From: a cyanobacterium PCC 7702
GTDB taxonomy: Bacteria; Cyanobacteriota; Cyanobacteriia; Cyanobacteriales; Nostocaceae
Assembly: GCA_000332255.1 (NCBI GenBank)
Contig: KB235926.1
Location: 3,164,878 to 3,228,877 of the forward strand
DNA length: 64,000 bases
Direction: 5' to 3'
The stretch's first letter is position 1; every line of letters starts with the position of its first letter. Below are positions 56,914 to 64,000 of this stretch, one piece after another. A model generated the notes under the pieces. That model was given only the letters and a program-made list of their open reading frames with translations. It did no database searches and was not told the DNA's origin. The translations under genes and the position numbers were made by a program.

Positions 56914-57855
56914 ATGAATGTCTCGATTCTGCCACTACAAGCTTCCAAGCTGACTGCCGCCGATCGCATTTTTAGATTAGCCTTTGGCACCTTTATAGGA
57001 CTGCCCGATCCCCTTCAGTTCAGCAAAGATGTTACCTACATACCCCATCGTTGGAAGGCAGATCCGACAGCAACCTTTGCCGCAGAAGTAGACGGAAAGT
57101 TAGTTGGCTCGAATATTGTAGTAGATTGGGGCAGTTTCGGTTATTTTGGACCTTTATCCGTTCACCCTGACTATTGGGAGCAAAAAATCGGTCAAAAGCT
57201 AGTGGAAGCCACGATCGCTTGTTTTAACCAACGACAAATTAAATTAGCCGGACTGTTTACCTTTGCCAATAGTCCCAAACATCATGCACTCTACCATAAA
57301 TTTGGTTTCCGGCTGCGATTTTTGACCGCGATCGCCGCTAAATCCGTAGATTCAGCCCAAATATTACCCCCGCAAGTTAGATACTCCCTAATGGACGAAA
57401 ACAAACGTGCCGAATGTATTAACGCCAGTTATCAACTTACTAATTCTATATATGAAGGGCTAAATTTATCGCGAGAAATTCAAACAGTCCAAACCTTGGG
57501 CCTGGGTGATACACTTTTTCTGTGGGACGATGCAGGTTTAGCAGGATTTGCTATCTGTCACTGCGGTGCTGCTACAGAAGCTGGCAGTAACACTTGCTAT
57601 GTCAAATTTGCAGTAGTACGTTCCGGAACTAACCCCGGACAACGTTTTGAGCAGTTATTGGCTCTGTGCGAAGCATTGACAAAAACTCAAGGAATGTCAC
57701 GCTTGGTTGCTGGAGTAAATACCAGTCGAGAAGAAGCTTACTGCCAACTTTTAGCTCGCGGTTTTCGTACCGAAATTATTGGCGTAGCTATGCACCGTCC
57801 CAACGAACCCGGATACAGTCGCCCCGGTGTTTTTGTCTTGGATGATTGGCGATAG
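56914..57855 (+). CDS. GNAT-family N-acetyltransferase
   Basis: Protein of 313 residues. The first half holds the acetyl-CoA site: FAAEVDGKLVGSNIVVDWG, then GPLSVHPDYWEQKIGQKLVEA and the fold-ending FANSPKHHALYHKFGFR. The second half has another GNAT-like repeat (GLAGFAICHCGAATEAG, ALCEALTKTQGMSRLVAGV), as in two-lobed acetyltransferases. Substrate unknown. It follows the ATPase by 65 bases. Confidence 0.85.
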   Translation: MNVSILPLQASKLTAADRIFRLAFGTFIGLPDPLQFSKDVTYIPHRWKADPTATFAAEVDGKLVGSNIVVDWGSFGYFGPLSVHPDYWEQKIGQKLVEATIACFNQRQIKLAGLFTFANSPKHHALYHKFGFRLRFLTAIAAKSVDSAQILPPQVRYSLMDENKRAECINASYQLTNSIYEGLNLSREIQTVQTLGLGDTLFLWDDAGLAGFAICHCGAATEAGSNTCYVKFAVVRSGTNPGQRFEQLLALCEALTKTQGMSRLVAGVNTSREEAYCQLLARGFRTEIIGVAMHRPNEPGYSRPGVFVLDDWR

Positions 57856-57934
57856 TAGATAGCGGATGGCGAAAGCGAAAGCATAGCGCACTTTTGCAAG
57901 GGTTGCCGAGCATAAAGCTTTGAGGAGTAATTTT

Positions 57935-58945
57935 ATGAAGGTCTACGAACTGCAAAGCAATGCAGGTATTGAGGCCCTGAAATTAGGAGAACGACCAGAA
58001 CCCAAACCCCGAGCAGGAGAAGTTCTGATTCGGATCAAGGCCACATCCCTTAATTATCGTGATTTAATGGTCGCACAAGGAACTTATGGTTCTAAACTCC
58101 AATACCCTTTGATTCCTTTATCCGACGGTGCTGGTGAAGTTGTCGCACTAGGTGAAGGTGTGACGCGAGTCAAACAAGGCGATCGCGTTGCTGGAATTTT
58201 CTTTCCAGAGTGGATATACGGCCAACTAACCCGACAAAAAATGAAATCGGATTTGGGGGCCACAATTGATGGCATGCTGGCAGAATATGTGGTTTTACAC
58301 CAAGATGGATTAGTAATATTACCCGAACACCTATCTGACGAAGAAGGTGCAACCCTACCCTGTGCAGCCGTAACAGCATGGCATGCACTTGTCACTAAAG
58401 GCAACATCAAAGCAGGCGAAAGCGTATTGTTACTAGGTACAGGTGGAGTATCCATATTCGCCCTTCAATTTGCCAAACTCCACGGTGCGAAAGTCATTAT
58501 CACTTCTAGCAGTGACGAAAAATTAGAACGAGCAAAAAAATTAGGTGCAGATGAGACAATTAACTACAAAACATACCCGGATTGGGAAAAGAAAGTTTAT
58601 GAACTAAGCGATCGCATCGGTGTAGATCATGTAGTAGAAGTAGGTGGCGCCGCAACTTTGCCAAAATCTCTGCAAGCAGTACGAATAGGAGGACGCATCA
58701 GCTTGATTGGCGTACTCTCAGGTAGAGGAGAAAAGGTAGATCCTTTACCAATCTTGTTCAAAAGTCTAACCGTGCAGGGAATATATGTAGGTAGTCGCGA
58801 AATGTTTGAGGCTATGAATCAAGTCATCTCCCAACATCAAATCAAGCCTGTAATAGATAAAGTGTTTCCGTTCGCTGAAGCACACCAAGCTTACCGCTAC
58901 CTCGAAAGTAAAGCTCATTTCGGAAAAGTAGTCATTCGATTGTAG
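57935..58945 (+). CDS. Medium-chain NAD(P)-dependent alcohol dehydrogenase/quinone reductase
   Basis: Protein of 336 residues of the MDR superfamily: SLNYRDLMVAQGTYG, PLIPLSDGAGEVVALGEGV, the dinucleotide site LGTGGVSIFALQFAKLHGA and C-terminal AHQAYRYLESKAHFGKVVIRL. There are no structural-zinc cysteines visible, as in zinc-free quinone-reductase-type members. The start is ATG 57935, preceded by GAGGAG 8 bases earlier. Substrate unknown. Confidence 0.88.
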   Translation: MKVYELQSNAGIEALKLGERPEPKPRAGEVLIRIKATSLNYRDLMVAQGTYGSKLQYPLIPLSDGAGEVVALGEGVTRVKQGDRVAGIFFPEWIYGQLTRQKMKSDLGATIDGMLAEYVVLHQDGLVILPEHLSDEEGATLPCAAVTAWHALVTKGNIKAGESVLLLGTGGVSIFALQFAKLHGAKVIITSSSDEKLERAKKLGADETINYKTYPDWEKKVYELSDRIGVDHVVEVGGAATLPKSLQAVRIGGRISLIGVLSGRGEKVDPLPILFKSLTVQGIYVGSREMFEAMNQVISQHQIKPVIDKVFPFAEAHQAYRYLESKAHFGKVVIRL

Positions 58946-58953
58946 GCAAAAAT

Positions 58954-59073
58954 CTACTTTCCCAGAGATTCTAACACTGCCTCCAAAACCTTATCCAGTT
59001 TCATGGGTTTATGTGTGGGTGACGCACGGGCTTTTGTGTACCAACAGAATTCACAAGCTGTGCTCAAATTAAA
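58954..59073 (-). pseudogene. Remnant of a Cys-containing protein C-terminus
   Basis: A 39-residue open stretch on the minus strand, bounded by stops, reads CEFCWYTKARASPTHKPM, then KLDKVLEAVLESLGK before a stop at 58954. It begins without a start codon and holds a CxxC, so it looks like the tail of a lost gene. I do not recognise the family. The spacer 58946-59574 also has a decayed-looking plus-strand stretch around 59194-59290 (DIIDLAARFETTVYY then a stop), and an AGACGC/GCGTCT hairpin around 59090. Confidence 0.4.
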
Positions 59074-59574
59074 TCACCAGTAAAGTTGTAGACGCGCTAC
59101 GGGCGTCTAAAAGTGTCATGCATTACCCATGCTCTAGAGGCGATCGCAAACGGTGTGGAAAATATATCCCAATAATGGATTGAACACATAGCCCGCAAAC
59201 AAGACATTATCGATTTAGCGGCACGTTTTGAGACCACGGTTTATTATTAAGTTCGTTCTTTAGTTTCCTTATCGGTCTGTGCCATTTACTTCAATGGTAT
59301 TAGGATTGTTGGATTCAAAAGATGTCATGCTCTAAATTTTATCGTTCGGTAAGCTGGAATTCTACAAAGGGAGTATCTAAACCTCCCGATCAAACCTTTG
59401 CTGAGCGCATCTGGGCAATTTTAGACATCTGTAAAAAGATTTATATGGCGAACAGGCTTTGCCGCTGCCATCTCAGCATAATGGTTGTTTGTAAGAGAAA
59501 AACCTGAATGCTTTAATATTAAGTAATAGTTTTTGTAGGTTAATAAGCTCTTCCACCCGTGGCAATTTCAAGTT

Positions 59575-59877
59575 ATGAACAACACATTATTCGCTCGAAT
59601 CTTCCGTGACAGTGATGGCAAAATTGTTATAGCTCAGATGCCAAATTTGCCAATTATTGTTTGGTTCACAGCTAGTTTACTCAAATTAGTTTTTCCAACA
59701 GGTGAAATTAATATAGGATTAGATGCAATATCTTTTGGCTCTTTGTTTACCTGGGCGTGGCTGGAATTATTTCAAGGCGTTAATTATTTTCGTAGAATTT
59801 TAGGTCTTGTTGTGCTTGTTGGTATCGTTAGCTTAAAAGCTGTGGGTGTTAATGTGCTTGGGAATTTCGGTTTTTGA
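59575..59877 (+). CDS. Small membrane protein of unknown function
   Basis: Protein of 100 residues: an N-terminal basic/polar part MNNTLFARIFRDSDGKIVI, then hydrophobic segments (LPIIVWFTASLLKLVFPTG, ISFGSLFTWAWLELFQGVNY and ILGLVVLVGIVSLKAVGVNV), about three membrane spans. No motif recognised. The frame has a clear start and stop and membrane-protein composition, but no strong ribosome-binding site. Confidence 0.6.
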   Translation: MNNTLFARIFRDSDGKIVIAQMPNLPIIVWFTASLLKLVFPTGEINIGLDAISFGSLFTWAWLELFQGVNYFRRILGLVVLVGIVSLKAVGVNVLGNFGF

Positions 59878-60235
59878 TGCGACAGCAAATACCCAGTTTT
59901 TGTGACCGGCTATATTCGAGTGTATCTCCACACTGTAGTAGTTGCTTGTTCTGATGTGATATCAGAAATTTTCCGAAAAATAGTGTTGAGAAGGTTGATG
60001 AGTGCGATCGCTTGCTGCGGGTGTTAAGCGCCATTTCAGTTTTTTCAGCTTTATTGAGAAGGTGGTTTGGGCAAAAGATAGTTGTTTAAATACTATTTCG
60101 ACCAGACTGTGGTTAGTTTTGCCATACAACTATTGCTGGCGTATGAAAAAGGGACGGGTGCAACTCCCATCCCAGTTAAAATGAAAATTGTGTCCAGATT
60201 GTGTCCATAACTTGAGCATTCAGGTGGCTCTTTTT
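59878..60235 (+). other. Spacer with a short hairpin and T-run
   Basis: About 360 bases with no credible gene. At the right end GAGC/GCTC and seven T residues (near 60217-60238) look like a weak terminator for the plus strand, before the DUF5132 gene on the other strand. An imperfect palindrome lies near 60151-60173. Confidence 0.4.
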
Positions 60236-60508
60236 TTATCTATCGAGCCTAGTTCTTTTCACACGAGCTTCGCCAAGTTCAGCTTTTGCTTCTGCAACGA
60301 TATCTTCCCACATTTCACCAGCTGCAGCGATCGCTCCTTTGCTTCTTTCGTAGAAAAGAATACCACCTTTAATAATTCCTTTCGCTACTGGTCTGCCAAC
60401 ACCAGCCAACACCGGTAACAACACCGGTAGAAGTATAATTCCTGCAATTCCTGTAATGCCAAGGTTTTCGGCTACATCTCCTACATCTGGTAAAACCTTT
60501 AGTCCCAT
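60236..60508 (-). CDS. DUF5132 protein
   Basis: Protein of 90 residues: MGLKVLPDVGDVAENLGIT, a hydrophobic stretch GIAGIILLPVLLPVLAGVG, then KGGILFYERSKGAIAAAGE and an amphipathic, basic/acidic C-terminal helix. This matches the DUF5132 family, small membrane-associated proteins. The start at 60508 is chosen because GGAGGTG is 8 bases upstream; the frame to 60565 is longer but not supported. Function unknown. Confidence 0.8.
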   Translation of the reverse strand: MGLKVLPDVGDVAENLGITGIAGIILLPVLLPVLAGVGRPVAKGIIKGGILFYERSKGAIAAAGEMWEDIVAEAKAELGEARVKRTRLDR

Positions 60509-60920
60509 AAATCTTTTCACCTCCGTTGCTTTGACAATTTTTATTTTATTACTATTTAAATCCAAAAATTCACCCTATATTTCCTTGCTTAGTAAAAATA
60601 TATTACATTATTAATTGTTTGATTTTTATTACGTCCGTATGAAAGTTTATTTTGATTGGCTAATAAAAATCATCTATCAACGAGTTGTTTTGGTAATTAA
60701 TATTAATTGATTATTGAGAAATTGAGCATGAAAATAGCGAATCATATGGAGATAGCAATAATTTGAGAAATGAAAAATAACTTCTCAAGTCAGAACTAGT
60801 ACCGAGAGTATAATAAAAAATCAACTTGCCAACATAAAGATATATAGATAACAAGTATAATGCCTGTAATCTGATACATTATCTAAAATTTATAACTTTT
60901 ATATCGATAACTAAATAGCT
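60509..60920 (+). other. AT-rich spacer between divergent genes
   Basis: About 410 bases, strongly AT-rich. Two TATAAT -10-like boxes lie at 60809-60814 and 60856-60861 on the plus strand, toward the ABC transporter gene, but neither has a -35 at good spacing. No gene is visible. Confidence 0.4.
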
Positions 60921-62579
60921 ATGAGTGATGCCTTATTTTCTGTAGAACATTTGCGAGTTGCCTATGCTTGCGATAGTGGAGAAGAAGACCATTGGGCGGT
61001 AGATGACGTTTCCTTTAGCCTGCAACCAGGTGAAACAATGGGATTAGTGGGAGAGTCAGGATGTGGAAAATCAACCTTGGGAAGAGCAGCCATGGGGTTG
61101 TTGCCACCATCCACTCGCATTGCAGGAGAAGTGAAATTTCAAGGAAAATCGGTGTTTGCCTTAACACCAGCCGAAATGCGGAAATTTCGAGGAGAGGCGG
61201 TGGCGCTGATATTTCAAGATCCGATGACGCGTCTCGATCCTTTGATGACTATTGGTAACCATTGTATCGAAACAATCAAGGCGCATCTGCCAACGATATC
61301 AACACAGCAAGCCAAACAAAAGGCGATCGCGACCTTAGAAAAAGTCAAGATTCCTGCCAATCGCTGGAACCAGTATCCCCACGAATTTAGTGGTGGAATG
61401 CGACAACGCCTGGCAATTGCCCTGGCTTTATTATTACAACCGAAAATGATTGTTGCTGATGAACCCACCACTAGCTTAGACGTTACAGTTTCAGCACAAA
61501 TTTTGCAAGAACTGACACGTCTGTGCGCGGAAGAAAACATGGCACTGCTGCTGATTTCTCACGATTTGGCTATGGTAGGAGAGTACTGCGATCGCATTGC
61601 GGTGATGTATAACGGCAAAATCGTGGAAATGGGAAAAACCGCATCTGTATTTCAGCAACCGCAGCACGAGTATACGCGATCGCTGCTCAAAGCTGCTTTA
61701 CACATTCAAGCAGGAGAAGGAACAAATAAAAACCACATCCAGACGAAAGCAGAAAACTTTTCTTCCCAGTCTCCTATTTTGCGGGTTGTAGATCTCAAGC
61801 AGCACTACAAGATCGAACCTAATTTGGTCGAACGTTTGTTGAAAAAACCAGTCCAGACAATTAAAGCAGTAGATGGTGTTAGCCTCGAACTTTACCCTGG
61901 AGAAATTTTAGGATTAGTAGGAGAATCAGGTTGCGGCAAAAGCACTTTGTCGCGGACAATACTGCAGTTGATTCGTCCTACTGCAGGAAAAGTCGAGTTT
62001 TTAGGAAGGGAAATCGTGAATCTTTCCCCAAGAGAATTGCGCTCTTCCCGGCGACAAATGCAAATGGTGTTTCAAGATCCCCACGCTTGTTTGAACCCAG
62101 CGATGACAGTGGGACAAAGTGTAGCAGATCCACTGTTAATTCATCGCTTGGCCACTCCCGCACAAGCAAAAGAACAAGTTCTTTGGATGCTGGAAAAAGT
62201 AGGTTTAAAACCAGCGGAACTATACTACCAGCGCTATCCTTCTGATTTATCTGGAGGACAGCAACAGCGAGTGGCTATTGCTCGTGCATTAATTACCCGT
62301 CCCAAACTTTTGATTTGCGATGAACCTGTGAGCATGCTAGACGCTAGCGTGCAATCACAAGTGTTGGATCTGATGTTGGAGTTGAAGCAAGAATTTGAAT
62401 TAACATATTTGTTTATCACCCACGATCTGTGGTTGGCAAGATTTTTGTGCGATCGCATTGCAGTGATGAACGGTGGCAAAATAGTCGAAATTGGCTTAAC
62501 AAAAGAAATTTTTGCTCATCCCCAACATCCCTATACCAAAACTTTATTAGCTGCAGCTCCTTTGTTAGCAAGGGCCTGA
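60921..62579 (+). CDS. Oligopeptide-type ABC transporter ATPase, two fused domains
   Basis: Protein of 552 residues with two complete ABC domains. In the first: Walker A GESGCGKST, the signature FSGGMRQRLAIA, Walker B MIVADEPTT and the switch His in ISHD. In the second: Walker A GESGCGKST, LSGGQQQRVAIARAL, LLICDEPVS and FITHD. The YxxP/oligopeptide-type C-terminal extension after each domain (HEYTRSLLKAALHI, HPYTKTLLAAAPLL) marks the DppD/DppF or YejF group that import peptides or nickel. No membrane or binding proteins are nearby, so the substrate is unknown. Confidence 0.93.
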   Translation: MSDALFSVEHLRVAYACDSGEEDHWAVDDVSFSLQPGETMGLVGESGCGKSTLGRAAMGLLPPSTRIAGEVKFQGKSVFALTPAEMRKFRGEAVALIFQDPMTRLDPLMTIGNHCIETIKAHLPTISTQQAKQKAIATLEKVKIPANRWNQYPHEFSGGMRQRLAIALALLLQPKMIVADEPTTSLDVTVSAQILQELTRLCAEENMALLLISHDLAMVGEYCDRIAVMYNGKIVEMGKTASVFQQPQHEYTRSLLKAALHIQAGEGTNKNHIQTKAENFSSQSPILRVVDLKQHYKIEPNLVERLLKKPVQTIKAVDGVSLELYPGEILGLVGESGCGKSTLSRTILQLIRPTAGKVEFLGREIVNLSPRELRSSRRQMQMVFQDPHACLNPAMTVGQSVADPLLIHRLATPAQAKEQVLWMLEKVGLKPAELYYQRYPSDLSGGQQQRVAIARALITRPKLLICDEPVSMLDASVQSQVLDLMLELKQEFELTYLFITHDLWLARFLCDRIAVMNGGKIVEIGLTKEIFAHPQHPYTKTLLAAAPLLARA

Positions 62580-62581
62580 AA

Positions 62582-63091
62582 ATGGAAGCAAGTACAACAG
62601 CAATTATCCGCGATGCTACTGAAAGTGACTGGTCGCGAATTGTGGCCGTTTATAATGCTGCCATTCCCAGTCGCATGGCAACTGCTGACTTGGAACCAGT
62701 ATCGGTAGAAAGTCGCAGAGCGTGGTTAACTGGGCGATCGCCGCTCCACAATCCTCTTTGGGTAATTGAAACAGAAACAGCGGTAGCTGGATGGCTGAGT
62801 TTTCAACCTTTTTATGGCAGACCCGCCTATCGCGCTACTGCTGAAATTAGTATTTATATTGCTCCAGAACATCAACGACGAGGATTGGGGAAAAAGCTGT
62901 TAACTCAAGCAATTGTACAAAGTCCAGCCTTGGGTATCAAAAATCTGGTTTGTTTCATTTTTGCTCACAATTACCCAAGCATGCAGCTGTTTGAAAAATT
63001 CGGTTTTCAACGTTGGGGATACTTACCCTTAGTTGCAGAACTGGATGGAACCGAACGCGACTTGGCGATTTTAGGACTGCGAATTCAGTGA
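62582..63091 (+). CDS. GNAT N-acetyltransferase (phosphinothricin acetyltransferase-like)
   Basis: Protein of 169 residues: MEASTTAIIRDATESDWSRI, VYNAAIPSRMATADLEPVS and a typical GNAT core SIYIAPEHQRRGLGKKLLTQ (Q/R-x-x-G-x-G/A). The start ATG lies 2 bases after the ABC ATPase stop codon, so the two are probably translated together. The PAT/bar-like N-terminal block does not prove antibiotic or herbicide modification. It overlaps the convergent RNase gene by 7 bases. Confidence 0.9.
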   Translation: MEASTTAIIRDATESDWSRIVAVYNAAIPSRMATADLEPVSVESRRAWLTGRSPLHNPLWVIETETAVAGWLSFQPFYGRPAYRATAEISIYIAPEHQRRGLGKKLLTQAIVQSPALGIKNLVCFIFAHNYPSMQLFEKFGFQRWGYLPLVAELDGTERDLAILGLRIQ

Positions 63092-64000
63092 ACCGCAGTT
63101 TGTGCTTGTTGATAGATAACTTCCTGAAACTGAATTACATCTTTGTGGGGATCGACATGCACAACTTTTACTAAAATCTGTTCGCCAAGCTTGACAGGAC
63201 GTCGGAAAGACATCGGTAGCTGCAAGCCTAAATCTTCTAGCAAAATCAAAGCTAAATTGCTGTCTTCCCTTAGCCACATCAAAATTGTCGCCCGCCAAAC
63301 TGCTTCTGGATTGCGGCGCAAATACTCCAAGGCCCAGTATCTGTTAGTTTGTCTTTCCACCATCGTTACTTCTTGGGTGATGGTGCTGACAGTTTGCATC
63401 ACTTCTTTGAGCTGTTCTGCAGAAAAAGGTGGAGTATCCCCTCGGAGATGGGCTTTTAGTTGAAAGTGGGTAAGCAGATCGCTGTAGCGCCGAATCGGAG
63501 AAGTTGCTTGCGTGTAGGTGTCCAACCCCAGACCTGCATGACGCATTGGCGTAATGCTCATCTCGCTTTTTGGCATGCAGCGGCGCATAGCACAAGCGCG
63601 AACAAAGCCTGCTGGTAATTGTAGCAATTCTTCTTCTCGAGGTAATTCTGGCTGTGGCTGACCGCGAAACGGTAAGGGAATATTGTGCGCTTGGCCGTAA
63701 CGAGCAGCAACTTCCCCTGCAAGGATCATCATTTCTGCTACTAGTTGCCTGGAGGGAGAATCATCTAAAACGTGTATGCTGATCTCGTCTCCCTTGACTT
63801 TAATCATTGCTTCCGGCATATTGATGCTAATGGCTCCTTTGGCGTACCGCCAGTCTCTGCGCTTGTTTGCCCATTTAGCGATCGCTGCCATTTCTGGTTC
63901 CGCCTGTATATCTAACTCTAGCATTTCATCTACATCTTCGTAAGTCAGGCGATAGGTAGGCTTGATTAAACTGGCATGAATGCTGTACTCTTCTACTGCT
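63085..64000 (-). CDS. RNase II/RNB-family ribonuclease, C-terminal part only
   Basis: The frame is open from the right window edge to a stop at 63085, giving about 305 residues; the start lies beyond the window. The RNB core motif YTQATSPIRRYSDLLTHFQL (catalytic region) and VEMMILAGEVAARYGQ-like MMILAGEVAARYG are visible, followed by an S1-like C-terminal region (LGEQILVKVVHVD). It resembles cyanobacterial RNase II-type/VacB-related proteins that degrade RNA from the 3' end. The N-terminal cold-shock-like part is out of view. Confidence 0.9.
   Translation of the reverse strand, partial: AVEEYSIHASLIKPTYRLTYEDVDEMLELDIQAEPEMAAIAKWANKRRDWRYAKGAISINMPEAMIKVKGDEISIHVLDDSPSRQLVAEMMILAGEVAARYGQAHNIPLPFRGQPQPELPREEELLQLPAGFVRACAMRRCMPKSEMSITPMRHAGLGLDTYTQATSPIRRYSDLLTHFQLKAHLRGDTPPFSAEQLKEVMQTVSTITQEVTMVERQTNRYWALEYLRRNPEAVWRATILMWLREDSNLALILLEDLGLQLPMSFRRPVKLGEQILVKVVHVDPHKDVIQFQEVIYQQAQTAVH

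Noticed and set aside
59322-59507. 61-codon plus-strand frame
   Set aside because: No ribosome-binding site and lies in decayed sequence; not supported as a gene.
1-64000. CRISPR arrays, rRNA, tRNA or tmRNA genes
   Set aside because: No regular repeat-spacer pattern, no tRNA cloverleaf and no rRNA sequence were recognised by eye; a tRNA search program would be more reliable.
1-64000. Frequent GCGATCGC octamers as regulatory elements
   Set aside because: This is the well-known HIP1 palindrome common in cyanobacterial genomes, inside and outside genes, so it marks the lineage and not a new element.

Overview
The window is cyanobacterial chromosome. Evidence: psaA and psaB in tandem, and cyanobacterial genes ldpA, ictB-like, a ycf45-type ATPase, crtW, a cyanoexosortase and a Ycf29-like regulator. 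The HIP1 octamer GCGATCGC recurs throughout, and heptanucleotide tandem repeats lie between psaA and psaB. Noncoding spacers are long and AT-rich and several genes are decayed, which fits a filamentous (nostocalean-type) cyanobacterium, but the species cannot be named from the sequence alone.

Layout. 0-3.4 kb: N-terminal end of an IS605-type TnpB cut by the left edge, a NarL/FixJ response regulator, era, and a wrecked M14-family aspartoacylase pseudogene. 3.5-7.1 kb: DUF99 protein, a DUF1400/alpha-beta hydrolase and a cysteine desulfurase. 7.4-13.3 kb: a broken GT39 glycosyltransferase, then the divergently placed ycf45-like ATPase, ldpA and a REC-GGDEF-EAL regulator, all on the minus strand. 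14-20 kb: nagB, a PsiE-like membrane protein, a baeRF-type release-factor homologue, an SSS-like transporter and a small winged-helix-like protein, all minus strand. 20-27 kb: ClC channel with CBS domains, glyS, murD. 27-33 kb: TPR protein, D-glycerate dehydrogenase, aroC, then a compact set of SemiSWEET, radical SAM enzyme, CPXCG zinc ribbon and SRPBCC protein. 33-37 kb: SDR pseudogene, crtW, lipoprotein. 37-42 kb: psaA-psaB, closed by a strong terminator. 42-50.8 kb: solitary DNA methyltransferase, SGNH hydrolase, Ycf29-like regulator, rhomboid protease, smpB, WGxxGxxG secreted protein, ictB-like protein and a degenerate histidine kinase. 51-59 kb: DegT aminotransferase, cyanoexosortase, msrA, SDR, ATPase, GNAT, zinc-free-type quinone reductase/ADH. 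59-64 kb: small membrane protein, DUF5132 protein, a two-domain oligopeptide ABC ATPase, GNAT and an RNase II-family protein cut by the right edge.

Functionally this is mostly core cyanobacterial chromosome (photosystem I, translation quality control and ribosome rescue, peptidoglycan, aromatic amino acids, circadian input, redox repair), with small islands of decay. I did not find a clear, self-contained new defence or mobile system. The best second looks are: a GAF-histidine kinase that has lost its phospho-acceptor His and parts of its ATP site; the 26-bp stem-loop made of heptamer repeats between psaA and psaB; the exosortase with no sorting partner beside it; the baeRF10-like protein; the orphan m4C-type methyltransferase; and four pseudogenes/remnants and some very short ORFs with strong ribosome-binding sites that gene callers would miss.
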